This document shows, piece after piece, positions 33,904 to 41,452 of a stretch of DNA of 64,000 bases (position 1 is the first letter of the stretch; every line of letters begins with the position of its first letter). A program made the translations under genes and the position numbers. The notes beneath the pieces are model-generated. The model worked only from the letters and a program-made list of their open reading frames with translations. It had not been told where the DNA came from and searched no databases. The DNA is taken from the NCBI GenBank assembly GCA_963803755.1, contig CAWDNP010000003.1:186001-250000 (forward strand), read 5' to 3'. Source of the stretch: CAVUPF01 sp963803755 (GTDB lineage: Bacteria; Actinomycetota; Thermoleophilia; Solirubrobacterales; 70-9).

Positions 33904-33938
33904 TACGAAAAGGGCCTGCACAGCAGGCCCTTTTCGTA
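33904..33938 (+). terminator. 16-bp intrinsic-type terminator after tRNA-fMet
   Basis: Arms 33904-33919 and 33923-33938 are perfect reverse complements with a three-base loop (ACA). The right arm contains TTTT. It begins one base after the tRNA and most likely ends its transcript; by symmetry it can act on both strands. Confidence 0.85.
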
Positions 33939-34000
33939 ACCGTTCAGTCCCCTGACCCCTCAGGCGTGGCTTCGGCGATGGATCGATAGCCGACTGGCGC

Positions 34001-34543
34001 TCAGGCAAGCGCCGGAAGCGGCTGCCCGCGGGAGCGGGCGGTGAGCAGCTCGACGAGGTAGGCAAACAGCGAGCGGCCCTGCAGGCGGCAGGTAACCGAA
34101 GCAGAGAGGGCCCGCTCGACGAAGCGCTCGCCGTCCTCTGAGCGGGTGCCGTGGGAGAGCTTTCTGTGGATCACCGGGCTGCGCAGGGAGCGCTCGGCTG
34201 CGTTGTTGGTGGGCTCGACGCCCTCGGCGGTGACGAAGGTCCAAAGAGCGGGCCAGATCGCCGCATACCGTCGCTGGACGCCACCCCCGGCTTGCAGGTA
34301 GCACCCGGCTACCCGCTGCGCCTGTGTGCGGCGCCCAGCTCGATCTGCGACGCCTCCGCGCACGCACCTAACCCCCATCAAGCCTCTGGTTGGAAGCAGC
34401 GGTCGACGATGCGACCTTGAGTTCTGCTGTTCGTCCAGCGCAAGCCAGACCCAGCTCGACGAACAGACCTGCTTCGTCTTCGCGAAGCGGAAGGGTGCTG
34501 CAGCACGCTGCAGTGTGCCCAGCATCGACGCTCTGGTGCCCAC
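34001..34543 (-). mobile_element. decayed IS66-family transposase remnant
   Basis: The minus strand keeps the C-terminal IS66 transposase signature: ALWTFVTAEGVEPTNN followed by AAERSLRSPVIHRKLSHGT, with the catalytic glutamate, then FVERALSASVTCRLQGRSLF. Upstream, RCWAH (34513-34527) in a different frame is the IS66 CWAHL motif, and the pieces between are frame-disrupted. No N-terminal part, accessory ORFs or terminal inverted repeats are visible. It is a dead fragment lying about 60 bases after the tRNA-fMet terminator. Confidence 0.75.
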
Positions 34544-34603
34544 CGCCGAGTCGCTCCGGCGCGCAGCGGGCCGATGCAGCGACGTTCGAGTCTCAGTGGG
34601 GAG

Positions 34604-35518
34604 CTAGTCGACCTCTAGTCTGGGCGCCCCCGTCAGGTACTGGGACTCGGGCGTCTGAGTCGCCAAGTGCTCGCTCTCAGCAGGCGACCGTTGGATGTCG
34701 GGCCGAGCGATCGCCAGGTAGGAAACCAGAACAAAGACAGCGACAGCGAATACCAATGCAGTCGGCCCATCGCCGAAGCCTATGCCGCTGATGTTGTGTG
34801 GCTTGCTGATGTAGTCGGCAAACGATGCTCCGAGCGGCCGCGTTACAACATAGGCCATCCAGAATGCCGCGATGCTGTTCAGACCGAAGCGCCACCAGGC
34901 CAGCGCCGGGACCAAGATGAGCACGAAGAAGAAGATCCCGGAGGCCAGGTAGCCCATGCCGAGCGAGGTCGCCGTGAAGTCCCCGAGCGCAGTGCCGAGC
35001 GCAAAGGTCGCGAACACGGTAGCCCAGTAGAACGCCTCCCGTCGCTGCGTGGTGACGCTGTGGATCGACAGCGTTCCCTCGCTGCGCTGCCAGGTCCAGA
35101 ACACGGCCGCCAGGATGGCCGCCCACAAGATCGTCGTCCCCGCGTAGGGGATGTGGACGTCGAGATGCAGGAAATCAGCGAAGCCCGTGCCGGCGATGGC
35201 GATCGCATAGGCCAAGAACCAGTACGCGAAGGCGCGGTAGCGGCGCGTCGCGAACTGCAGCACGAGCGCGATCACGAACAACGCGACCTCAGTCCCGCCA
35301 CCCCCGAAGTTCCCGTACGTCTTCAGGTAATCAGAGGTGGCCTCCCCGCCGGCCGTGGTGAGGATCTTCACCACCCAGAAGAGGAAGATGATCTCCGGGA
35401 CCTTCGCGGCTACGGGCGCAGGAAAGACGCGCCCGATCACAGGCAGCTGCCCCCGCGCCCGCAGGTGCCCTCCGCGAGAGCGTGCTGAAGAGCTACGCCG
35501 ACGGTTTGTAGGGCTCAC
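34604..35518 (-). CDS. COG4705-like multi-pass membrane protein
   Basis: A 304-residue protein with about eight to nine hydrophobic helices. It shows the internal repeat of the COG4705 family: EIIFLFWVVKILTTAGGEAT near residues 42-61 and AFYWATVFATFALGTALGDF near 161-180 each begin a helix bundle and carry G-E or G-D after small residues. The last 40 residues are polar. GTG 35518 is used, but the first about 38 residues (Arg/Ser-rich) look unlike the family, so the true start may be later near VAAKVPEII. Function is unknown in this family; a transporter-like role is only a guess. Confidence 0.7.
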   Translation of the reverse strand: MSPTNRRRSSSARSRGGHLRARGQLPVIGRVFPAPVAAKVPEIIFLFWVVKILTTAGGEATSDYLKTYGNFGGGGTEVALFVIALVLQFATRRYRAFAYWFLAYAIAIAGTGFADFLHLDVHIPYAGTTILWAAILAAVFWTWQRSEGTLSIHSVTTQRREAFYWATVFATFALGTALGDFTATSLGMGYLASGIFFFVLILVPALAWWRFGLNSIAAFWMAYVVTRPLGASFADYISKPHNISGIGFGDGPTALVFAVAVFVLVSYLAIARPDIQRSPAESEHLATQTPESQYLTGAPRLEVD

Positions 35519-35738
35519 GTGGCAGATGCCTCAATAAGGTCCGAAGGGTTGGTGGGTTGGTTGTGCGCGGTCCGGACGATTTTGGCGCCGGGAATAGTAC
35601 AAGGCTCCACGCTGGCACTCGCTTGGGACGAACGGCGAAAGCCATGGTCACACGTTGGCGGCAGTTCCTCTGAACCAAGAGCGGAAGCCCCCTTGAGCAC
35701 CGGCCTGCACTAGGCATGTCCCAGAGTTCGCTCGGTTC

Positions 35739-35968
35739 TCAGCGTGGGCTGAGCGGCACGACGCAGGTACCCAGTCCGATGTTGACCGGATGGCGGTGGG
35801 ACTTCACGCCTTCGTCGAAGCGCCATTCAGCGCCGCCTTCTGCAAAGGCGAGCGGCGTATCGCAAGCCGGGCAGTCGCTGACCGCTTTACGGGGGCACCG
35901 TTGTATGAGAGGTGGGCGCCCGGCGGGCCGACCTCGGCGCCGCAGTTCGGGCAGGGGAACTCGGGCAT
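35739..35968 (-). pseudogene. small two-knuckle zinc-ribbon protein gene with one frameshift
   Basis: From ATG 35968 on the minus strand, the frame gives MPEFPCPNCGAEVGPPG and HLSYNGAPVKR. One base lost at about 35879-35886 then continues as VSDCPACDTPLAFAEGG and EWRFDEGVKSHRHPVNIGLG, ending at TGA 35739. The length (230 bases) is one short of a multiple of three, consistent with one missing G in a short G run. The product of about 76 residues has two CxxC knuckles, so it should bind zinc. Function unknown. Confidence 0.62.
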
Positions 35969-36390
35969 GGGAGTGGAGCGTAGGGGACGGAGCGACTGGC
36001 CTGCGGCAGATGCTTGGACTGGGTCGGTGCTGGCGGGCGCGGCGGCGATGGCTCCTCCTCCCCCCGCTCCCGGTTCTTCGGTCTCAGCGGGTGCCTCGGG
36101 GCGGGGCGAGTTCATGCCGCGCCGCTTGCCAGCCGCGCTACCGGCGCTCCAGCCGCCGAGCCCGACCGATCACTGAAGAAGCCAAGCGAAGAGGTGAGGC
36201 GACGTGCGGGGAGCGGGCGGGGACATCGGCAGCGGGTCGGGCTGGTCCCGATCTGCTGCCGATGTCCCCGCTCACCTCGTGTTTGCATTACTCCCCGCTC
36301 GCTGATAGGTCGGGGTCGGCGGCTGAATCCTGGTGGCGCCTGCGGGCGCCGAACTGAACCCGCCGCCGGGGCCGTCGCCGGTGGCCAGGC
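35969..36390. other. non-coding stretch containing a long hairpin
   Basis: About 420 bases between two small minus-strand genes. Open frames here are Arg/Pro/Ser-rich with no motif and look like shadows of GC-rich DNA. The one clear element is the hairpin at 36218-36270. An outer pair of 8-base arms (GAGGTGAG at 36191-36198 and CTCACCTC at 36271-36278) flanks it. Confidence 0.5.
36218..36270. repeat. 24-bp near-perfect hairpin
   Basis: Arms 36218-36241 and 36247-36270 pair over 24 positions, with two G-T wobbles on the plus strand, around a five-base loop (CTGGT). The outer 16 positions are exact Watson-Crick pairs (CGGGGACATCGGCAGC and its complement). No T-tract follows on either side. It lies about 120 bases after the stop of the minus-strand CSCG gene. 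Confidence 0.75.
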
Positions 36391-36639
36391 CTAGCCCCGG
36401 AGCTCCTCGAGCGAATCGACCTCGAGGTCGAAGGGCTCATCGGCCGAACGCCGACGTCGGTAGGGCGAGACGGTGACCCGGTGCACCTCACCGCAGGAGC
36501 ACGGGACCTCAATCGGGCTCGTGTCGGAGGCGGGGTCTGAATTCACCCGCAGCCGTCGCAGCTCACGGGTCGCATTGCAGCCGAAGCTGACCACCCAGCC
36601 GAAATCACCCTGCTCACTTTTCGTGCTCGCTCTTCGCAT
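36391..36639 (-). CDS. small acidic-tailed protein with a CSCG motif, unknown
   Basis: An 82-residue protein. It contains the short cysteine motif PCSCGEVHRVTV near residues 46-57, followed by an arginine-rich stretch (SPYRRRRSADE) and an acidic C-terminus (FDLEVDSLEELRG). The start ATG 36639 is preceded by GGGAG at about ten bases. I do not recognise the family; the cysteine motif may bind a metal with a further cysteine at residue 21. It is divergent from the sigma-factor stub. Confidence 0.5.
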   Translation of the reverse strand: MRRASTKSEQGDFGWVVSFGCNATRELRRLRVNSDPASDTSPIEVPCSCGEVHRVTVSPYRRRRSADEPFDLEVDSLEELRG

Positions 36640-36757
36640 CGGATCATTTCTCCCGCGTCACTCGCGCCTTGGGAGGCGCGCAGGATCAGTCCCCCACCGC
36701 AGTGAGGATGTCGAACACCTCGGGAACCGGATCGGGATCTGCGGACATATACCTCTG

Positions 36758-37147
36758 ATGGCAGACGACCCGCAGCTCTGGGAACGTACCCGCTCCGGCG
36801 ACGCCGAGGCATTTGGCGGTCTCTACGAACGCCACGCCCGCGCGGTCCAGTCCTACTGCCTGTGGCGCACCGCCGACCTGCAGGCCGCCGAGGACGCGAC
36901 GGCTACGGTCTTCCTCGAAGCCTGGCGCAAGCGCGAGCGCCTGACCCTCAGCACCGACAGCGCCGCGCCGCTTCTGCTCGGGATCGCCAACAACGTCGTG
37001 CGCCGTCAGTGGCGCAGCCAGCGGCGCTACCGAGAACGCCCTCGCGCGGGTCCGAAACGTCGGCCATACCCCTATGACCTCGAGGCCGAGGCGATCGCGC
37101 GCGTCGATGCGATCCAAGGCTCCCGCCTTGCGCGACGAACACGCTAG
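36758..37147 (+). pseudogene. ECF sigma factor stub: region 2 only
   Basis: The frame starts MADDPQLWERTRSGDAEAF and contains a normal sigma region 2: LYERHARAVQSYCLWRTADL, then AAEDATATVFLEAWRKRE and LLLGIANNVVRRQWRS. After the linker start (DLEAEAIARVDA) it ends at TAG 37147, before the region 4 helix-turn-helix needed for -35 recognition. At 129 residues it is about 60 residues short. Its stop codon overlaps that of the convergent oxidoreductase by two bases, so the 3' end appears to have been removed by a deletion that ended at that gene. Confidence 0.72.
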
Positions 37148-38178
37148 GAGGGGGTCAAAACTACCTTGCCGACGTTGCGGCGCTCGGCGATGAATCTGTG
37201 GGCATCACCGGCCCGCTCGAATGAAAACGCCTCGGCGATGACAGGCTCCAGGTGACCTGACTCAAGATCCTCCATCAATGGACTGGTGAGGCGGTCAAGA
37301 TTGCCCTCGTGGTCCCACCACTTCAACATGTTGAGGCCGAAAATCCCCTTGTTCTCGTTCATCACGGCGAGGCTCTTCCACCAAGGCAGCGTCGCCAGGG
37401 GCATCTGTATCAGGCTCCTCAGTGCGGCGGGAATGTTGCGCCCCCGCTCGTTGGAGGCCTCCGAGAAGCCGTACATCACCAGCCGCCCGCCGGGGCGCAG
37501 CAGGTGGTAGTCCTTGCGAAACGATGTCGGGCCTAGCGCGTCGATGATCACGTCGACCCCCTTGCCGCCCGTGATCCGCATGACCTCTGCCTCGAAGTCG
37601 TGGTTGCGGTAATCGATCGGGTGGGCTACCCCTTGGGCTTGGATCACCTCGTGCTTCTCCGGCGAGGCCGTGCCAAAGATCTCGGCGCCCACATTGCGGG
37701 CGATCTGGGTGGCGGCGATCCCGACTCCACCGGCGGCGGCGTGGATGAGGACGCGATCGCCGCGCCGCAGTCCGCCCATCACGATCAGCGCCGCGTAGGC
37801 GGTGCCGTAGTTGACCGGAACGGCGGCACCCTGCTCGAAGCTGAGTCGCTTGGGCAGAGACAGCGCCTGCGCTGCCGGAACGATGACCAGTTCCGCCTGA
37901 CCGCCGAAGCGGGTCCCGGCGATGACGTGGTCGCCCACCTTGTGAGAGTCAACTGCCTCCCCTACCGACTCGACCTCTCCGGCCACCTCATAACCGAGGA
38001 CACAGGGTGGCCTCGGCGCGTCAGGGTAGAGGCCGATGCGAGCCATCGTGTCGGCGAAGTTGATGCCCGCCGCACGGACCGCGATGCGCACATCGCCGGG
38101 CCCAACAGCAGGGTCCGGTATCTCCCGAACCTTCAGGACGTCAGGACTGCCGGTGCCAGTCAAGACGACCGCCTTCAT
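37144..38178 (-). CDS. NADPH:quinone oxidoreductase-like MDR-family enzyme
   Basis: A 344-residue zinc-free medium-chain dehydrogenase/reductase. The start MKAVVLTGTGSPDVLKVREI is typical, PCVLGYEVAGEVESVG lies near residues 57-72, the nucleotide-binding loop is VLIHAAAGGVGIAATQIARN near 142-161, and GGKGVDVIIDALGP follows near 212-225. The catalytic-zinc ligands of alcohol dehydrogenases are absent, supporting a quinone or enal reductase role. ATG 38178 is clear. It is transcribed alone; the gene to its right (a monooxygenase) is divergent. Confidence 0.87.
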   Translation of the reverse strand: MKAVVLTGTGSPDVLKVREIPDPAVGPGDVRIAVRAAGINFADTMARIGLYPDAPRPPCVLGYEVAGEVESVGEAVDSHKVGDHVIAGTRFGGQAELVIVPAAQALSLPKRLSFEQGAAVPVNYGTAYAALIVMGGLRRGDRVLIHAAAGGVGIAATQIARNVGAEIFGTASPEKHEVIQAQGVAHPIDYRNHDFEAEVMRITGGKGVDVIIDALGPTSFRKDYHLLRPGGRLVMYGFSEASNERGRNIPAALRSLIQMPLATLPWWKSLAVMNENKGIFGLNMLKWWDHEGNLDRLTSPLMEDLESGHLEPVIAEAFSFERAGDAHRFIAERRNVGKVVLTPS

Positions 38179-38273
38179 GGGCCAAGCCTACTCGCGAGTC
38201 CCCGGCATGCGCCAGTACTTGGAGATGCGTGGCGAACGGTTATCGTGCGTCGCTGCTGAAACTTCCCTTGAGA

Positions 38274-39773
38274 ATGGACACCTCACTTGAACATCTCGAT
38301 GTGCTGATCGTTGGTGCCGGCCTTTCCGGCATCGGCGCCGGCTGCCACCTGGGGGAGCGCTGCCCGGAGAAGACCTACGCCATCCTCGAGGCCCGGGGCG
38401 ACCTCGGTGGGACCTGGGACCTGTTCCGCTACCCGGGCATCCGCTCGGACTCCGACATGCACACCCTCGGCTACCGGTTCAAGCCGTGGACGGAGGCCAA
38501 GTCGATCGTCGACGGCGCCTCCATCTTGCGCTACGTCCGCCAAGCCGCGCGCGAGCACTGTATCGAGGAGAAGATCCGATTCCACCGTCGCGTCGTGGCG
38601 GCCGAGTTCTCGACCGCGGAGTCTCGCTGGAGCGTGGAGGTCGAGCGCTCCGATACCGGGGAGGCGGAGCGCCTCACCTGCGGGTTCCTGTGGATGTGCA
38701 GCGGCTATTACCGCTACGACGAGGGCTATGCCCCCGATTTCCCCGGCACGGAGCGCTTCGCCGGCCCCGTTGTGCACCCCCAGCACTGGAGCGAGGACAT
38801 CGACTATGCCGGCAAGCGCGTGGTGGTGATCGGCAGCGGGGCCACCGCCGTCACGCTGGTGCCCGCCTTGGCGGAGCGCGCCGAGCACGTGACGATGCTG
38901 CAGCGCTCGCCGAGCTACATCGTCTCGCTCCCCGCCGAGGACCGCATCGCGATCGCCCTGCGCAGGGTGCTCCCCGACCGCGCCGCTTACCCGATCGTGC
39001 GCTGGAAGAACGTCCTCTTGCAGATGGCCTCCTACCAACTCAGCCGGCGCCGGCCGGAGTTCATGAAGCGAGTCCTTCGCAGGGGCCTCGAACGCTCCCT
39101 GCCGGCAGGCTATGACTTCGACACCCACTTCACGCCCCGCTATGACCCCTGGGACCAGCGCCTCTGCCTGGTGCCCGACGGCGACCTGTTCAAGGCGATC
39201 AGATCGGGCCGCGCCGAGATCGTCACCGACCGGGTCGAGACCTTCACCGAGGCTGGGGTCAAGCTCAGCTCCGGCGCCGAGCTCAAGGCCGACCTGATCG
39301 TCACCGCCACCGGGCTCAACCTGCTGTTTCTGGGAGGGGTGCGGATTGCCGTTGACAGCGAGGACGTCGAGACCTCCGAGCGGATGACCTACAAGGGCAT
39401 GATGCTGAGCGGCGTCCCCAACCTCGCCTTCACGCTCGGCTACTCCAACGCCTCCTGGACGCTGAAGGCCGACCTGACCTCCGAATACGTCTGCCGGCTC
39501 CTTGCCCACATGAGCGCCCACGGCTATGAGCGCTGCGTGGCGGAGATCGCTGACCCCTCGGTCAGCGCGGAGCCGATCCTCAACTTGACGGCCGGCTACG
39601 TCCTGCGCTCAATCGAGCAGCTCCCCAAGCAGGGCTCCAAGCCGCCCTGGAAGCTGCGGATGAACTATGCGCTGGACGTCCCGGCCCTGAGGTTCGGCCC
39701 GATCGAGGACGGCACGATGAGCTTCTCCAGCCCGGCACCCAGGGCGCAGGCGCTGGAGGAGGCCGCGATCTGA
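38274..39773 (+). CDS. EthA-like flavin monooxygenase (Baeyer-Villiger type)
   Basis: A 499-residue FAD- and NADPH-dependent monooxygenase. The FAD loop is DVLIVGAGLSGIGAGCHL near residues 8-25, followed by GGTWDLFRYPGIRSDSDMHT near 46-65, which is diagnostic of the EthA/BVMO group. The BVMO-like fingerprint FAGPVVHPQHWSED lies near 161-174, and the NADPH loop is VVVIGSGATAVTLV near 183-196. ATG 38274 is preferred over GTG 38229 because homologues begin right before the FAD loop. Substrate is unknown; an SRPBCC gene follows at 57 bases, possibly in one transcript. Confidence 0.87.
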   Translation: MDTSLEHLDVLIVGAGLSGIGAGCHLGERCPEKTYAILEARGDLGGTWDLFRYPGIRSDSDMHTLGYRFKPWTEAKSIVDGASILRYVRQAAREHCIEEKIRFHRRVVAAEFSTAESRWSVEVERSDTGEAERLTCGFLWMCSGYYRYDEGYAPDFPGTERFAGPVVHPQHWSEDIDYAGKRVVVIGSGATAVTLVPALAERAEHVTMLQRSPSYIVSLPAEDRIAIALRRVLPDRAAYPIVRWKNVLLQMASYQLSRRRPEFMKRVLRRGLERSLPAGYDFDTHFTPRYDPWDQRLCLVPDGDLFKAIRSGRAEIVTDRVETFTEAGVKLSSGAELKADLIVTATGLNLLFLGGVRIAVDSEDVETSERMTYKGMMLSGVPNLAFTLGYSNASWTLKADLTSEYVCRLLAHMSAHGYERCVAEIADPSVSAEPILNLTAGYVLRSIEQLPKQGSKPPWKLRMNYALDVPALRFGPIEDGTMSFSSPAPRAQALEEAAI

Positions 39774-39829
39774 GGGCCATTTCCTGAGTCGAGCGGGACG
39801 GATCGGGCCGCCTTCCATAGGATCAGGCG

Positions 39830-40273
39830 ATGAAGCCCGTGACCGTTTCGGCCACCGTGCCGAAGCCCACCCAGGAGGTCTATGAGTTCCTCGAGGTGCT
39901 CGCCAACCACGAGATGTTCCTGGACCACACGTTCGGGGACTGGGGGTTCTCTGGCCCCAAGCGTGGCGTCGGCGCCAAGGCGCAGGCGAGGACGAGAATC
40001 CCCGGCTCGCAGGACTGGACCGACTTTGAGATCGTGGAAGTCGGTCCGAACCGGATCGTGGAAGAAGCAGTCAGCGCGAAGGGCAAGCGCCGCACCCGCG
40101 GCACCTACCTGCTCGAGGAGCTGCCGGACGGTAGGACGAAGATCTCCTTCGAGCTCGCGTGGCTTCAGGCGTCGCGGCTCGAACGCCTCGGTCCTCCACT
40201 GACCCGCGTATTCACACATCGCGTCAACGGCAAGACGATGCGCCGCCTTGCCAAGCAGCTCAAGCGGCGCTGA
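39830..40273 (+). CDS. SRPBCC-family (polyketide cyclase/START-like) protein
   Basis: A 147-residue protein with the helix-grip pattern of SRPBCC proteins: the N-terminal strand VTVSATVPKPTQEVYEFLEV with the usual proline and aromatic residues, a central RTRIPGSQDWTDFEIVEV, and a long basic C-terminal helix (HRVNGKTMRRLAKQLKRR). Such proteins bind hydrophobic ligands in a deep pocket. The ligand is not predictable. It follows the EthA-like monooxygenase and is convergent with the aldo/keto reductase, six bases away. Confidence 0.75.
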   Translation: MKPVTVSATVPKPTQEVYEFLEVLANHEMFLDHTFGDWGFSGPKRGVGAKAQARTRIPGSQDWTDFEIVEVGPNRIVEEAVSAKGKRRTRGTYLLEELPDGRTKISFELAWLQASRLERLGPPLTRVFTHRVNGKTMRRLAKQLKRR

Positions 40274-40278
40274 GGCCG

Positions 40279-41253
40279 TTAGCGCCGCGGAGTCGGCGCG
40301 ATCCGGTCGAGTTTGGCGAGGTCCTCGGCGCTCGGTACCCAGCGCAGGGCTGCGACGTTGGCGGCCACCTGCTCGGGCCGGGTCGCGCCGGCGATTACCG
40401 AGCCGACCGCGGGTTGCGCCGCAAGGCCGGCGATCGCGACGTCGAGCACCCCGATACCGCGCTCGGCCGCGTAGGCCTCGAGCGCCTCGACTACGTCGAA
40501 CTGCTCCTCACTTCCGGCGCGCCCGCCGGAGGCGAGGCGGCTGCCCTCCGGGCCGGGTTCCCCGCGCCGGTACTTACCGCTGAGCAGGCCGCTCGCCAGC
40601 GGGAAGTAGGGCAGGATCGAGACTCCGAGGCGCTCGCAGACGGGAGCGACATCGGCCTCGATCCCGCGCTCAAGCAGGCTGTAGTGGTTCTGCAGGGTCA
40701 CGAAGCGCGACAGCTCCTGCTCGCCCGCCGCCCGCTCCGCGTCCTCGAGCTGGGAGGCGCTGAAGTTCGAGCAGCCGATCGCATCGACAAGGCCTTCGCC
40801 GACCAGCTCATCCAGCGCTGCGAGCGTCTCGGTGATTGGGGTGATCCCATCGGGGTGGTGGTACTGGTAGAGGTCGATTCGCTCGATGCGAAGTCGCTCC
40901 AGCGAGCCCTCGATCGCCCAGCGGATGTACTCGCGAGAGCCCCGGGGAGCGTCGGGGACGTCGTTGGCCCCGTTCATCTGCATGCCGAACTTGGTCGCGA
41001 TCACAAACTCGTTGCGGCGGCCCTCCAGGGCCTCGCCCATCAGCCGCTCGCTGCCGCCGGCGCCCCCGTAGATGTCGGCGGTGTCAAAGAGGGTGACACC
41101 GGCGCCGAGCGCGGCGTCGAGCACGGCCGCGGTGCCCTCTAGGTCAAGCCGCCGGCCGAAGTTGTTGCAGCCGAGGCCAATGACCGAGACCTCGAGATCG
41201 GAGTCGCCGAGGCGCCGGGTGGGAAGGTCGGTGGTGGGGGAGGTTGTGCTCAT
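40279..41253 (-). CDS. aldo/keto reductase
   Basis: A 324-residue NADPH-dependent TIM-barrel oxidoreductase. The catalytic tetrad is visible: D and Y in LFDTADIYGGAGGSE near residues 48-62, K in VIATKFGMQ near 83-91, and H in LYQYHHPDG near 127-135. GCSNFSASQLED near 160-171 and PYFPLASGLLSGKY near 214-227 are further family motifs. ATG 41253 (MSTTSPTTD) is used in preference to a longer upstream frame. It lies after the GMC stub at the end of the zwf-GH15 operon and may share its transcript. Confidence 0.88.
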   Translation of the reverse strand: MSTTSPTTDLPTRRLGDSDLEVSVIGLGCNNFGRRLDLEGTAAVLDAALGAGVTLFDTADIYGGAGGSERLMGEALEGRRNEFVIATKFGMQMNGANDVPDAPRGSREYIRWAIEGSLERLRIERIDLYQYHHPDGITPITETLAALDELVGEGLVDAIGCSNFSASQLEDAERAAGEQELSRFVTLQNHYSLLERGIEADVAPVCERLGVSILPYFPLASGLLSGKYRRGEPGPEGSRLASGGRAGSEEQFDVVEALEAYAAERGIGVLDVAIAGLAAQPAVGSVIAGATRPEQVAANVAALRWVPSAEDLAKLDRIAPTPRR

Positions 41254-41389
41254 CGCGTCTTTTCTGCGATCCGGGGATTCGATTCTCACACTTCTTCGGT
41301 CCGGACTCGGCTGGTTCCTCGTCCGGACGGGGTGATGTCCTGCCGAGATGGTCGCTGAGCGGACGATCGAGGGAGTTCCGCCTTGACGA

Positions 41390-41452
41390 TCGGCGGACCA
41401 GCGTCCCGCCTCCCGCCCCGCTGCCGATCACGATCGCGCCGTAATCGCTCAA
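41390..41452 (-). pseudogene. 5' stub of a GMC-type oxidoreductase gene
   Basis: Minus-strand codons from TTG 41452 give MSDYGAIVIGSGAGGGTLVR, the FAD-binding start of GMC oxidoreductases. After about 21 codons the similarity ends and no further GMC motif is found before the aldo/keto reductase. The TTG overlaps the GH15 stop (TTGA) and has GGAG eight bases upstream, so initiation signals are intact. A GMC gene next to GH15 and zwf is familiar in actinobacteria, so this looks like the remnant after deletion. Confidence 0.62.

Noticed and set aside
35716..36357. 213-codon plus-strand frame over the small zinc-ribbon gene
   Set aside because: Arg/Ser-rich with no family resemblance; the minus strand has a coherent two-CxxC protein once one base is corrected.
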